Assembly: GCA_963739645.1 (NCBI GenBank)
Contig: CAVUBM010000050.1
Span: 20,539 to 84,538, forward strand
Reading direction: 5' to 3'
Length of the DNA: 64,000 nucleotides
Source: JASHPR01 sp963739645
GTDB taxonomy: Bacteria; Actinomycetota; Actinomycetes; Streptosporangiales; Streptosporangiaceae
Each line of letters opens with the position of its first letter. The first letter of the stretch is position 1. The position numbers and the translations under genes are program-made. Below the pieces are notes generated by a model. That model saw only the letters and a list, made by a program, of their open reading frames with translations. It did no database searches and had not been told where the DNA came from. Positions 39,659 to 49,905 of the stretch are shown piece by piece.

Positions 39659-41224
39659 GTGAGCGAAGAACTGAAGGCACCCGCCGCCGCAGAGGAGAGC
39701 TCCGGCCACCCTGAGCTGGCCGAGGTCCGGGCCAGGATCGAGGAGGGCGGCGCGCCCCGGTACCACGAGGCCGGCGCCGCCCGCGGCAAGCTGTTCGCCC
39801 GGGACCGGATCGCCCTGCTGACCGACGAGGGCAGCTTCACCGAAGACGGCGCGTTCGCCAACGTCCTGGCCGACGGGCTGCCCGCCGACGGCGTGATCAC
39901 CGGCACCGCGACCGTGGGCCAGCGGCCGGTCGCGCTGATGGCCAACGACTCGACGGTCAAGGCGGGCTCCTGGGGCGCGCGCACGGTCGAGAAGATCATC
40001 AGGATCATCGAGAAGGCGTACACGTCCGGCATCCCCATGATCTACCTGGTGGACTCGGCGGGCGCACGGATCACCGACCAGGTCGACATGTTCCCTGGCC
40101 GCCGCGGCGCCGGCAAGATCTTCCACACCCAGGTGCGCGCCTCCGGCGCGATCCCGCAGGTGTGCGCGCTGTTCGGCCCGTCGGCCGCGGGCGGCGCCTA
40201 CATCCCGGCGTTCTGCGACTACGTCGCGATGGTGGACGGGAACGCGTCGATGTACCTGGGCAGCCCCCGGATGGTCGAGATGGTGGTCAAGGAGAAGACC
40301 ACGCTCGAGGAGATGGGCGGCGCGCGGATGCACTGCAGCGTGTCGGGCTGCGGGCACTACCTGGCCGAGTCCGAGCACGACGCGATCGGGGCGGTCCGCC
40401 GGTTCCTGTCCTACCTCCCGGCCAGCTGGCAGGGAGCGCCGCCCGCCGATCAGGCCCGCGAGCCTGGGCCGGCCGACCTGCGCGGGCTGGTCCCGGTCAG
40501 CGAGCGCCAGGCGTTCGACATGCGGCGGTACGTGCGCGGGCTGGTCGACGAGGACTCGCTGTTCGAGATCCACGCGCTGTGGGCCCGCGAGCTGGTCGTC
40601 GGCTTCGCCCGGCTGGACGGGCAGGTCATCGGCGTGGTCGCGAACAACCCGATGTTCAAGGGCGGCGTGCTGTTCGTCGACTCGGCGGACAAGGCCACGC
40701 GGTTCATCCAGCTCTGCGACGCGTTCAACGTGCCGCTGCTGTTCCTGGCCGACGTGCCCGGGTTCATGGTCGGCACTGCGGTCGAGAAGCAGGGGATCAT
40801 CCGGCACGGCGCCAAGATGATCAGCGCGGTGTCCGAGGCCACCGTGCCGAAGATCTGCGTGGTGGTCCGCAAGGCGTATGGCGCCGGCCTGTACGCCATG
40901 GCCGGGCCGGGCTTCGAGCCGGACGCCACGCTGGCCCTGCCGACCGCGAAGATCGCCGTCATGGGCGCCGAGGCCGCCGTGAACGCGGTGTATTACAACA
41001 AGTTGGCCACAATTGACGATCCGGCCGAGCGCGAAAAAGAGACCGGGCGGCTCCGCGCGGACTATGACGCCGATATCGACATACTGCGGCTGGCCGGGGA
41101 ATTGGTGGTTGATGACGTCGTCGAGCCTGAGGACCTGAGGGCGCAACTGATCAGGCGATTCGACGCGGCGCGCGGCAAGGACCGATCGTTCTCGCGGCGC
41201 CGCCACGGCGTCACTCCCGTGTGA
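39659..41224 (+). CDS. Acyl-CoA carboxylase beta subunit, second paralogue
   Basis: Carboxyltransferase of 521 residues with MIYLVDSAGARITDQVDMFPG, GPSAAGGAYIPAFCDYVAM, FLADVPGFMVGTAVEKQGI and AYGAGLYAMAGPGFEPD. It is clearly different from the AccD5-type protein encoded on the other strand. Location behind echA and hmgL suggests a methylcrotonyl- or related branched-acyl-CoA substrate, but the specificity residues could not be judged. No alpha subunit is adjacent on this strand, so it may borrow the one at 29.4-31.2 kb. GTG 39659 gives the family N-terminus; the frame is open to 39488. Confidence 0.88.
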   Translation: MSEELKAPAAAEESSGHPELAEVRARIEEGGAPRYHEAGAARGKLFARDRIALLTDEGSFTEDGAFANVLADGLPADGVITGTATVGQRPVALMANDSTVKAGSWGARTVEKIIRIIEKAYTSGIPMIYLVDSAGARITDQVDMFPGRRGAGKIFHTQVRASGAIPQVCALFGPSAAGGAYIPAFCDYVAMVDGNASMYLGSPRMVEMVVKEKTTLEEMGGARMHCSVSGCGHYLAESEHDAIGAVRRFLSYLPASWQGAPPADQAREPGPADLRGLVPVSERQAFDMRRYVRGLVDEDSLFEIHALWARELVVGFARLDGQVIGVVANNPMFKGGVLFVDSADKATRFIQLCDAFNVPLLFLADVPGFMVGTAVEKQGIIRHGAKMISAVSEATVPKICVVVRKAYGAGLYAMAGPGFEPDATLALPTAKIAVMGAEAAVNAVYYNKLATIDDPAEREKETGRLRADYDADIDILRLAGELVVDDVVEPEDLRAQLIRRFDAARGKDRSFSRRRHGVTPV

Positions 41225-41341
41225 CGACGTACCGCATCACCGGACATAGTGTCCGGTAACCGCCGTGCCACGGAATGCTATCTGGGCAGTTCCTGGGCGT
41301 GGAAGGCAAGAATTAGTCTCTGGTCGCCATACGATCTGAGC

Positions 41342-42013
41342 ATGACCAGCGTTTTGCTTGCCGAGGATGACCTCTCTATCTCGGAGCCCCTGGCGCGCGC
41401 ACTGCGCCGCGAGGGCTATGAGGTTGGCGTCAGCGCAGACGGGCCAGCCACGCTCGAAGCCGCGTCGGCCGGCGGGATCGACCTGATCCTGCTCGATATT
41501 GGCCTGCCCAAGATTGACGGCCTGGAGGTGTGCCGCCAGATCCGGTCGGCGGGACACGCCATCCCGGTGCTCATCCTCACCGCCCGCGCGGATGAGGTGG
41601 ACACCGTGATCGGGCTGGACGCCGGTGCCGACGACTACGTCACGAAGCCGTTCCGGCTGGCCGAACTGCTGGCCAGGGTTCGGGCCCTGCTGCGCCGCGG
41701 CGCCACGGAGAGCCGGGTGGTGCAGGGGGTGCGGGTCGATGCCGACGCGCGCCGCGCCTGGCTGGGTGACGAGGAGATCGACCTGACCTCCAAGGAGTTT
41801 GACCTGCTCGCCTTGCTGGTGAACGAAGCCGGGAAGGTGGTCACCCGCGAGCAGATCATGCGGCAGGTCTGGGACAGCAAGTGGTGGGGATCCACCAAAA
41901 CCCTGGACATGCACGTCTCCTGGCTGCGACGTAAGCTCGGTGATGACGCGCACAGCCCCCGGTACATCACCACGGTCCGGGGAGTCGGCTTCAGGTTTGA
42001 ACGCGGCGACTGA
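41342..42013 (+). CDS. OmpR-family response regulator
   Basis: Receiver domain (residues 1-115): acidic pair EDD near residue 8, phosphoacceptor Asp in LLDIGLPKIDG, and switch Lys in TKPF. A winged-helix DNA-binding domain follows (LTSKEFDLLALLVNEAGKVVTREQIM...TKTLDMHVSWLRRKLGDD). The 223-residue length is typical. The partner kinase starts 112 bp downstream on the same strand. The target genes and signal are unknown. Confidence 0.92.
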   Translation: MTSVLLAEDDLSISEPLARALRREGYEVGVSADGPATLEAASAGGIDLILLDIGLPKIDGLEVCRQIRSAGHAIPVLILTARADEVDTVIGLDAGADDYVTKPFRLAELLARVRALLRRGATESRVVQGVRVDADARRAWLGDEEIDLTSKEFDLLALLVNEAGKVVTREQIMRQVWDSKWWGSTKTLDMHVSWLRRKLGDDAHSPRYITTVRGVGFRFERGD

Positions 42014-42125
42014 CTGCCGGGATTGGCGGCTGACAGTGTCCAGGCAGACGGCGGGCGCCGGGCAGGGCGACGCAGGAACCCAGACTGAGACCGCCGCGAC
42101 CCATGGCGGGCACGGAGCCTGAGGC

Positions 42126-43400
42126 GTGCAGCGCCGTCTGCTCGTCTCGACGCTCGCGGTGGCCGTCGCGGCGGTGCTGCTGCTTGGCCTGCCGCTGGCC
42201 TTCGTGCTCAGCCGTCTGCGGGTCAGCGAGGCCTCCCAGCAGCTGCGGCGTGACGCCACGACGCTCGCCAGCGGGCTGCAGCAACGGGTCGACGCCGGGC
42301 TGCCACCGGACGCGGACGGCTTCGCCAGGTCGCTGACCGACCGGTATGTGATCATCTCCGAGCGGGGCGGGGCCAAGACCGTGGCCGGGGTCCGTCCCCC
42401 GCGGCATGACACCATCTCCGGGCAGGACTCCACCCGGGACTTCACGGTCTCCGTGGCGGCCGACGACTCGTTCGTCAACGGCGAGGTGACCGACGGGGTC
42501 GTGATGATCGGCTCGCTGGCGCTGCTCGCGGTGGCGGTGGCCGTCGGGCTCGCTGTGCTGCAGGCGCGCCGGCTGTCCCGGCCGCTGCGGGAGCTGGCCA
42601 GCGCGGCGGACCGGCTCGGCTCCGGCGACGCCCGGCCGCTGGGGCGCCGGTACGGGGTGCCGGAGCTCGACCGGGTGGCCGAAGGCCTGGACGGCTCCGC
42701 GCAGCGGATCAACAACCTGCTGGCCGCCGAGCGCGACTTCGCCGTCGACGCGTCCCACCAGCTGCGGACCCCGCTGACCGCGCTGTCCATGCGGCTGGAG
42801 GAGATGGTCGCGGCCGCGAGCTACCCAGACGTCGTGCGCGAGGAGGGGGCGGCCGCCCTGGCCCAGACCGAACGGCTCGCCGAGGTGGTCGGGCAGCTGC
42901 TCGGCCGGGCCAGCCGGTCGGTGTCCGGCGCGCCCTCGCTGGCCAGCGTCGACGACATCGTCGCCCAGCAGGTCGTGGAGTGGGAGCCTGCGTTCCGGCG
43001 GGTCAGCAGGAAGCTGGAGGTGACGGGGGAGAAGGGCCTGTACGCCTACGCCACGCCGGGCAGCGCCTCCCAGGTGATCGCCACGCTGCTGGACAACGCC
43101 CTCGTGCACGGGGCCGGAGCGGTCACGATCAGGACGTCGCAGACGCCGAGGTCGGTGGTCATCGAGGTCAGGGACGAGGGCAAGGGCGTGCCGCAGGAAC
43201 TGGTGCCGCGGATCTTCGAGCGCAGCGTGAGCGGGGCGCCAGGCGGAACCGGCCTCGGGCTCTCGCTGGCCCGCACGGTGGCGGCCGCGGACGGCGGCCA
43301 GGTGGTGCTGGTGCGCCCGCGCCCCGCGGTGTTCGCGCTGTTCCTCCCGCACGGTATCCCCGATGAGCAGGACGAGCCTGTGGTGAGCGGCCCGGCCTGA
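42126..43400 (+). CDS. Membrane sensor histidine kinase
   Basis: The 424-residue protein has membrane helices at about residues 5-28 and 122-145 flanking a short external sensor, then HAMP. The HisKA motif is DASHQLRTPLTALSMRLEEM, and the ATPase domain carries N box (LLDNALVHG), DEGKGVP and GTGLGLSLARTVAAADGG. The phosphorylation site is the His of SHQLRTPL. It pairs with the OmpR-type regulator directly upstream. Two-component systems of this layout sense envelope conditions. Confidence 0.92.
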   Translation: MQRRLLVSTLAVAVAAVLLLGLPLAFVLSRLRVSEASQQLRRDATTLASGLQQRVDAGLPPDADGFARSLTDRYVIISERGGAKTVAGVRPPRHDTISGQDSTRDFTVSVAADDSFVNGEVTDGVVMIGSLALLAVAVAVGLAVLQARRLSRPLRELASAADRLGSGDARPLGRRYGVPELDRVAEGLDGSAQRINNLLAAERDFAVDASHQLRTPLTALSMRLEEMVAAASYPDVVREEGAAALAQTERLAEVVGQLLGRASRSVSGAPSLASVDDIVAQQVVEWEPAFRRVSRKLEVTGEKGLYAYATPGSASQVIATLLDNALVHGAGAVTIRTSQTPRSVVIEVRDEGKGVPQELVPRIFERSVSGAPGGTGLGLSLARTVAAADGGQVVLVRPRPAVFALFLPHGIPDEQDEPVVSGPA

Positions 43401-43452
43401 CCCTCCGCAGAGCCGAGGCGACCTCGACGCCGGGTTCCTCCGGCTGGCGCTG

Positions 43453-44643
43453 ATGGCCCCTATGATGATGCCGAATATGACCGAGAAGATCTTCGAGCTG
43501 CAGCGCCCGCACGTCCCGGTGGTCGGCATGGTGGGAGGCGGGCAGCTCGCGCGCATGACCGCCCAGGCCGCGGTGGGTCTTGGCCTCGGCTTCCGGGTGC
43601 TGGCCACATCGCCGGGCGAGAGCGCCGCGCTGGTGTGCGCGGGCACGCAGATCGGCGATCACCGGTCCATCGACGACCTGACCACCTTCGCCGCCGGCTG
43701 TGACGTGGTGACGTTCGACCACGAGCACGTGCCGGGCAAGCACCTGAGCACCCTGGAACAGGAGGGCGTGACGGTCCGGCCCGGGCCGGACGCGCTTCGC
43801 TATGCCCAGGACAAGCGCGCCATGCGGGAGCGGCTGGCCGGGCTGGGCGTGGCCTGCCCGCGATCCGCCACGGCCGCGTCCCTCGACGACGTGGCCGGGT
43901 TCGCGGACGGCTACGGGTGGCCGGTCGTGCTCAAGGCGGTCAGCGGCGGGTACGACGGCAAGGGTGTCTGGGTCTGCGAGACCCCGGACCAGGCCGCCGA
44001 CGTGCTCGCCCACGGGCTCGACCTGATCGTCGAAGAGCACGTGGCCTTCGACCGCGAGCTGGCCGTGCTCGTGGCGCGCTCGCCCCATAACCAGGCAGCC
44101 GTGTACCCGGTGGTGCAGACCATCCAGCGGGACGGCATCTGCCGCGAGGTGCTGGCGCCCGCGCCCGGGCTGGACGAGGGCACGGCGGTCGAGGCGGAAC
44201 GCCTGGGACTGGCCATCGCGGCCGGGATCGGGGTGACCGGGATGCTCGCGGTGGAGCTGTTCCAGACCGCAGCCGGGCTGCTCGTGAACGAGCTGGCCAT
44301 GCGGCCGCACAACAGCGGCCACTGGACGATCGAAGGCGCCAGGACCTCCCAGTTCGAGCAGCATCTGCGGGCCGTGCTCGACCTGCCGCTCGGGGCGCCC
44401 ACGCTCGCGGCTCCGCAGGCGGTCATGGTCAACATCCTGGGCGGCGACGATCCCGACCTGTACTCGCGGCTGATCCACGTGATGGCCGCCGACCCCGGCG
44501 TGAAGGTTCACCTGTACGGCAAGGAAGTCCGGCCGGGCCGCAAGGTCGGCCATGTGACCGCGCTCGGCGACGATGTCGAGGTCCTCAGGGATCGCGCGAG
44601 GCGCGCGGCCAGCTATCTCAGCTGGGGCCGGGAAGAGGAGTAA
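43453..44643 (+). CDS. purK: N5-carboxyaminoimidazole ribonucleotide synthase
   Basis: Makes N5-CAIR from AIR, ATP and bicarbonate in purine synthesis. The ATP-grasp protein starts with VVGMVGGGQLARMTAQAA and carries VTFDHEHVPGKHL, VLKAVSGGYDGKGVWV and NELAMRPHNSGHWTIEG. The 396-residue length is normal. ATG codons at 43453, 43462, 43465, 43468 and 43477 cluster at the start, so the exact start is uncertain. The product is isomerised by PurE, encoded 23 bp downstream. Confidence 0.95.
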   Translation: MAPMMMPNMTEKIFELQRPHVPVVGMVGGGQLARMTAQAAVGLGLGFRVLATSPGESAALVCAGTQIGDHRSIDDLTTFAAGCDVVTFDHEHVPGKHLSTLEQEGVTVRPGPDALRYAQDKRAMRERLAGLGVACPRSATAASLDDVAGFADGYGWPVVLKAVSGGYDGKGVWVCETPDQAADVLAHGLDLIVEEHVAFDRELAVLVARSPHNQAAVYPVVQTIQRDGICREVLAPAPGLDEGTAVEAERLGLAIAAGIGVTGMLAVELFQTAAGLLVNELAMRPHNSGHWTIEGARTSQFEQHLRAVLDLPLGAPTLAAPQAVMVNILGGDDPDLYSRLIHVMAADPGVKVHLYGKEVRPGRKVGHVTALGDDVEVLRDRARRAASYLSWGREEE

Positions 44644-44666
44644 GCAGGCGGGGGAAGGAGCGGCAC

Positions 44667-45179
<513 letters not shown>

Positions 45180-45231
45180 CCTCTCTGGCCTTCGTCACCG
45201 GCCTATGGGATGTACCGATGCTTTCCGCTGG

Positions 45232-46464
45232 CTAGGCGTGATCGTGGTGGGCCTGGCCGGTGCCGAGGAGCAGGACGCCGGCGGCCGCGGCGAATCCCGC
45301 GATGACGATCGTGACGGTGGGTGTGTAGGAGCCGGTGGCCTGCAGGAGGGTCCCGGCGGCGGCGGGGCCGAGGGCGCCGCCGGCGGCGAAGACGGCTTGC
45401 TGGATGCCGAGCAGCAGGCCGAGGTGGTGCGGGCCGGTGAGCTCGTGGGCGTAAACACCTTGCAGGGTGTAGATCGCACCGATCGCCGCGCCGGTGAACA
45501 GGCTCAGCACCAGCGCGGCCGCCAGCGTGCCACTGGCGAACAGCAGCACGGTGGCGGCAGCGCCGGTGGCGTAGGCAGCCACCAGGGTGCGGCGCGCCCC
45601 GAGCCGGCCGGTCAGGCCGGTGAGCGGCAGCCGCCCGGCCAGCTGGGCCAGGCCGCGGAACCCGCCGACGGCCGCCGCGACCGTGAGCGACAGCCCGGCC
45701 TGGACCGTGACCGGGACCTGGTAGACGATCAGGGCGTTGACCGCCGCCCCGCCCAGCAGCGTGGCGGCCAGCCAGGCCCGCAGCGGCGGGCTGCGCCAGG
45801 CCTCCCGCAGTACGCCGTCCGCCCGCGCCGTCCGGTCAGGCGGCGGCCCGCCCGGACTGCCGATCAGGACGGCGGCCAGCACGAACGCGGCCCCGGCCAG
45901 GACGGCCTCGATCCGGATCGCACCGCGCCAGCCCGTCGCCTGTACCAGCCAGCCGGTCAGCGGGAGGAAGACCGGGCTGGACAGCGCACCGAACAGCGTC
46001 AGCCAGATGATGGCCCGCGCGGGCGCCGCCGGCGCAGCGCGGGCGGCCACCGCCTGAGTGATGTGGTAGAAACCCAGCGCTCCGACCAGGCCGCACCCGC
46101 CGGCGTAGGCGATGGCAAACGGCCATAGCGCCCGCTGCCACGACGCGATGAGCATCGCGGTGGTCCCGGCCACGGCGGCCAGCAGGAACAGCGGGCGCGG
46201 GCCGCGCCGGTCCAGCGCGTGGCCGGCCACGATCCCGCCGGCGCCGGTGATGACCAGGATCGCGCTGAAGATCGCCCCCAGTGCCGCGGCCGGCCACCGG
46301 GTACCGGCCTGGATCGGGCCGATCAGCACCCCGTACGCGTAGTAGCACACGCCATAGGCCACGATCGTGAGCAGCCCCAGCACCGACACCGGAGCCACTG
46401 GCGGCCGGGCCCGCTCCTGCCCGCCGCCCGTCACCGTCAGCCTCTGGCTGTCATCGGGGCGCAC
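45232..46464 (-). CDS. MFS transporter
   Basis: The 410-residue protein has about twelve hydrophobic segments and the helix 2-3 loop motif GHALDRRGPRPLFLL typical of the major facilitator superfamily. Sequence features such as YYAYGVLIGPIQAGTRW resemble the oxalate/formate or monocarboxylate antiporter branch, but the substrate cannot be assigned. GTG 46464 is the start; convergent with purE. Confidence 0.82.
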   Translation of the reverse strand: MRPDDSQRLTVTGGGQERARPPVAPVSVLGLLTIVAYGVCYYAYGVLIGPIQAGTRWPAAALGAIFSAILVITGAGGIVAGHALDRRGPRPLFLLAAVAGTTAMLIASWQRALWPFAIAYAGGCGLVGALGFYHITQAVAARAAPAAPARAIIWLTLFGALSSPVFLPLTGWLVQATGWRGAIRIEAVLAGAAFVLAAVLIGSPGGPPPDRTARADGVLREAWRSPPLRAWLAATLLGGAAVNALIVYQVPVTVQAGLSLTVAAAVGGFRGLAQLAGRLPLTGLTGRLGARRTLVAAYATGAAATVLLFASGTLAAALVLSLFTGAAIGAIYTLQGVYAHELTGPHHLGLLLGIQQAVFAAGGALGPAAAGTLLQATGSYTPTVTIVIAGFAAAAGVLLLGTGQAHHDHA

Positions 46465-46562
46465 TCACTCAACGGATGTTACGGGCCTGATTCAGCCATC
46501 CCCGTCGGCTGCGGCCAGCTCCCGGGACAGCTCGGCCACATGCCGGCGAGCGAGCACCGTGG

Positions 46563-47366
46563 TCACGTGCTGGCGGGCTTGACCGCCCGGATGATCGCCG
46601 AATGCAGGCCCGGAGCCGCCTCGGTGGTGAACATCACCGAGGCGTCAGCGAACCCGGCCGCGGCGAGCCCGCCCAGGTACTCCGCCCGCGACAGGGCCCC
46701 GGCGATGCACCCCACATAGGAGCCTGCCGCCGCGCGGTCAGCCTGCGACATGTGGTCCCCGGCCACCATGTCCGAGATGCCGATCCGCCCGCCGGCCGCC
46801 AGCACCCGGAACATCTCAGCCAGCACCGCGGGCTTGTCCGTGGACAAGTTGATCACGCAGTTAGAAATCACCACGTCCACCGCAGCGTCCGGCAGGGGCA
46901 AGGCCTCGATCTCGCCCTTGAGGAACTCCACGTTCGCCGCCCCGGCCTTTGCCGCGTTGGCGCGGGCCAGTTCCAGCATGTCGTCGGTCATGTCCACCCC
47001 GTAGGCGAACCCGGACGGGCCGACCCGGCGCGCTGACAGCAGCACGTCGATACCGCCCCCAGAGCCCAGGTCCAGCACCCGCTCACCCTCACGCAGGTCC
47101 GCGACCGCCAGGGGGTTCCCGCAGCCCAGGCTGGCCTGCACCGCCTCGGCAGGCAGCCCATCGGTCTCGCCCTCGCCATACAGCGGGGCGCCGAAGCAGT
47201 CCGCCGAATCCAGTGCCGCCGACCCGGTGCCACAGCAGGACTGCTCAGCTGATCCGCCGCAGCACCCGGCCGGACCATCGGGCTCTGGCGTCAGCACCGC
47301 CCGCGCCGCCTCCGCATACCGGGACCGGACCTGCTCCCGCAGGCTGTCACCCTTCTCGCCGCTCAT
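46563..47366 (-). CDS. arsM: Arsenite S-adenosylmethionine methyltransferase
   Basis: It methylates As(III) in steps to volatile or less toxic forms. The 267-residue protein has SAM motif VLDLGSGGGIDVLLSARRVG and the three conserved cysteines of ArsM in SADCFG, SNCVINLS and VGCIAGAL. A Cys-rich N-terminal segment (GCCGGSAEQSCCG) may bind metalloid as well. ATG 47366 has GAGGTG seven bases upstream. Two palindromes lie immediately upstream and are probable operators. No arsR, arsB or arsC is in the window. Confidence 0.93.
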   Translation of the reverse strand: MSGEKGDSLREQVRSRYAEAARAVLTPEPDGPAGCCGGSAEQSCCGTGSAALDSADCFGAPLYGEGETDGLPAEAVQASLGCGNPLAVADLREGERVLDLGSGGGIDVLLSARRVGPSGFAYGVDMTDDMLELARANAAKAGAANVEFLKGEIEALPLPDAAVDVVISNCVINLSTDKPAVLAEMFRVLAAGGRIGISDMVAGDHMSQADRAAAGSYVGCIAGALSRAEYLGGLAAAGFADASVMFTTEAAPGLHSAIIRAVKPAST

Positions 47367-47381
47367 CACGATCACCTCTAG

Positions 47382-47436
47382 GCATAGATGACTATCGATG
47401 CCTACTCTGCGCAGAGGCATAGACGAATGTCAATGT
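47382..47436. promoter_or_regulatory. Twin palindromic operators upstream of arsM
   Basis: GCATaGATgactATCgATGC (47382-47401) and GCATaGACgaatGTCaATGT (47417-47436) are two copies of one 8-4-8 inverted repeat, GCATnGAY-N4-RTCnATGY. Their starts are 35 bp apart. They lie 16 bp and 51 bp upstream of the arsM start codon. The pattern fits an ArsR/SmtB-type repressor site; this is inference. Confidence 0.65.
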
Positions 47437-47480
47437 CTTGCCTCGATGGCCACAGAGCACGCGGAGCTGGCCGCCCGGGA

Positions 47481-48650
47481 TCAGGGGTGGCTGGTGGCAT
47501 CGGTGCAGATCAGGCCCCAGGGGCGCCCGCTAGCCCGGGTAATGACGATCGTGGCGCGGCCCGGGCCGCGCAGGCCCAGGCGCCGGTGAATTTGTGGCAC
47601 GTCCCCGGCCAGGCCGCGGCGCCGGATGTCGGCGGCCCCGATGCCCAGCTCCCGCAGCCTGCGGGCGAAATGCCGTTCGTGCCACGGGGCCGACTCCAGC
47701 ACCCGCAGGGTGCGCGCGAACGGGCTGTGATGCTCGCGGTCGGCGGAGAGGAACGCGATCTCCGGGTCGATCTTCCAGGCATCCAGCTGGCGGGCTAGGT
47801 CCTCGACCAGCCCGGCCCGGGTGACCGCGGGGCTGGGATCGAACAGGAACGCGCCGGGTGCCGCGACCGGGATGTCAGCGGTGTGGCCGGGCGCCGGGGT
47901 CAGGGTGTCGCCGGATGGCAGCACCGTGGCCCGGGACCCGGCCGTCGCGAGCGCCGGAGACCACAGCAGGGCTTCCTTCAGGTCACGGCCGACCGCGACG
48001 AACTCTGCCTCCCAGCCCTCGGGAATGAGGTCACGGGGCAGGCCCGGGGCGGCCTTGATCCCTACCGCCTGGGCCTGACCGGCCAGGTCCAGGCACCAGC
48101 CGAGCGGCGGCTCGCTGTGGGCTGCCCGCAGCCGCCGCCCGCTGGCCCGCCGGGCCGGGTCGATAAAGACCGCGTCGACACCAGCCAGCGAGATCTCGCG
48201 CACGTCGGCGCACACCGTGGCCAGGTCGCTGGCTGCCCCGTAGACCCGGGCGTTGTGCCGCGCGAAGGCCAGGCTCGCGGGGTCCCGGTCGATCCCGAGC
48301 ACCCGGCGGCCGCCGGCCTGGGCCAGCGCGATCAGGTTGCCGCCGATGCCGCAGCACAGGTCGGCCACCGGGCTGGCGTCGGCGAACCGGGCGGCGGCGT
48401 GCCTGGATGTGCCCTCGGAGGAAGCCTGCTCCAGCCCGTCTCTGGTGAACAGCATCTCGTCGGCGTGGCTGAACTTGGCCCGGGCGGCCACACGAAGGGC
48501 CTGCTGGGTCAGGGCGGCGGCGATCAGCTCCGGCGGGTAGTCGCCCCGCAGCGACTGGGCGAGCCGCAGGGCCTGGTCCGGGCCGACCTCCTCCCCGGCC
48601 AGACGGCCGAGCAACTCCTGGCCGCCAGGAGACAGCAGGGCCACTGTCAC
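47481..48650 (-). CDS. Class I SAM-dependent methyltransferase (THUMP-like)
   Basis: The 389-residue protein has the SAM-binding motif VADLCCGIGGNLIALAQAG, an acidic loop LGIDRDPASLAFARHNARVYG and VDAVFIDPARRASGRRL, the DPAR block common in RNA methyltransferase-like proteins of actinobacteria. The N-terminal helical part contains RVAARAKFSHADEMLFTRDG. The C-terminal THUMP-like domain ends with the conserved GRPWGLICTDA. GTG 48650 has GGAGG eight bases upstream. Substrate unknown. Divergent from the acyl-CoA dehydrogenase gene. Confidence 0.82.
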   Translation of the reverse strand: MTVALLSPGGQELLGRLAGEEVGPDQALRLAQSLRGDYPPELIAAALTQQALRVAARAKFSHADEMLFTRDGLEQASSEGTSRHAAARFADASPVADLCCGIGGNLIALAQAGGRRVLGIDRDPASLAFARHNARVYGAASDLATVCADVREISLAGVDAVFIDPARRASGRRLRAAHSEPPLGWCLDLAGQAQAVGIKAAPGLPRDLIPEGWEAEFVAVGRDLKEALLWSPALATAGSRATVLPSGDTLTPAPGHTADIPVAAPGAFLFDPSPAVTRAGLVEDLARQLDAWKIDPEIAFLSADREHHSPFARTLRVLESAPWHERHFARRLRELGIGAADIRRRGLAGDVPQIHRRLGLRGPGRATIVITRASGRPWGLICTDATSHP

Positions 48651-48735
48651 ACCGCCCACCTCCGGCCCGCTCCGGGGAGCTGGCAGTGACGTCCGTCCTG
48701 AACCCAAGTTAGTTGGACGGCCTACTATCAGGGGC

Positions 48736-49905
48736 ATGAGCCTCGAGTTTCCTGCGTTCGCCCTGCCGCCGGAGCATGACGCGCTGCGTGAGTCGGTCCG
48801 GGCCCTGGCCGATGAGAAGGTCGCTCCGCACGCCGCGAGGGTCGATCAGGCCTCCGAATTCCCGCAGGAGGCGCACGACGCCCTGGTCAAGGCCGACCTG
48901 CACGCGGTGCACATCCCCGAGGCCTACGGCGGCGCGGGCGCGGACGCGATCGCGACCGTGATCGTGATCGAGGAGGTGGCGCGGGCCTGCGCCTCATCCT
49001 CGCTGATCCCGGCGGTCAACAAGCTCGGTACCATGCCGCTGCTGCTCTCCGCCTCGGAGGAGGTCAAGCAGCGTTACCTGCCGCCGGTCGCCAGCGGTGA
49101 GGCGATGTTCTCCTATGCGCTGTCCGAGCCCGAGGCGGGCTCCGATGCGGCCGCGATGAAGACGCGTGCGGTCCGCGATGGCGATCACTACATCCTGAAC
49201 GGGGTCAAGCGCTGGATCACCAACGCCGGGGTCTCCCGCTTCTACACGGTCATGGCGGTGACCGACCCGGCGGCCGAGGCGGCCGGGATCTCGGCGTTCG
49301 TGGTGGAGACCGGCGACGAGGGATTCTCGTTCGGGGCGCCCGAGCACAAGCTGGGGATCAAGGGCTCCCCGACCCGGGAGCTCTACTTCGACAACTGCGC
49401 CATCCCGGCCAGCCGGCTGATCGGCGAGGAGGGCAGCGGCTTCCGCACCGCGCTCGCCACCCTGGACCACACCAGGATCACGATCGCCGCCCAGGCCCTG
49501 GGCATCGCCCAGGGGGCGCTGGACTACGCCACGGGCTACGTGAAGGAGCGGCGCCAGTTCGGCCAGCCGATCGCCGAGTTCCAGGGCGTGCAGTTCATGC
49601 TGGCCGACATGGCGATGAAGGTCGAGGCGGCCAGGCAGCTGACGTACGCGGCCGCCGCCAGGTCGGAGCGGGCCATGTCCGGCGACCGGGCTCCGGACCT
49701 GACGTTCATCTCCTCGGCCTGCAAGTGCTTCGCGTCCGACGTGGCCATGGACGTGACCACGGACGCCGTGCAGCTGCTGGGTGGCTACGGGTACGTCAGC
49801 GACTACCCGGTCGAGCGGATGATGCGGGACGCCAAGATCACGCAGATCTACGAGGGCACCAACCAGATCCAGCGCGTGGTCATGGCCCGCCAGCTGCTGA
49901 AATGA
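48736..49905 (+). CDS. Acyl-CoA dehydrogenase
   Basis: FAD enzyme of 389 residues that introduces a C2-C3 double bond into acyl-CoA. Signatures are SYALSEPEAGSDAAAMKTRA, LNGVKRWITNAGVS, RRQFGQPIAEFQGVQFMLAD, and the C-terminal DYPVERMMRDAKITQIYEGTNQIQR. The chain length preference is unclear, but the similarity is to short-chain types. The last 67 bp of the gene, and 28 bp beyond, are repeated at 57800-57894, and the accessory island begins right after its stop codon. Confidence 0.94.
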   Translation: MSLEFPAFALPPEHDALRESVRALADEKVAPHAARVDQASEFPQEAHDALVKADLHAVHIPEAYGGAGADAIATVIVIEEVARACASSSLIPAVNKLGTMPLLLSASEEVKQRYLPPVASGEAMFSYALSEPEAGSDAAAMKTRAVRDGDHYILNGVKRWITNAGVSRFYTVMAVTDPAAEAAGISAFVVETGDEGFSFGAPEHKLGIKGSPTRELYFDNCAIPASRLIGEEGSGFRTALATLDHTRITIAAQALGIAQGALDYATGYVKERRQFGQPIAEFQGVQFMLADMAMKVEAARQLTYAAAARSERAMSGDRAPDLTFISSACKCFASDVAMDVTTDAVQLLGGYGYVSDYPVERMMRDAKITQIYEGTNQIQRVVMARQLLK

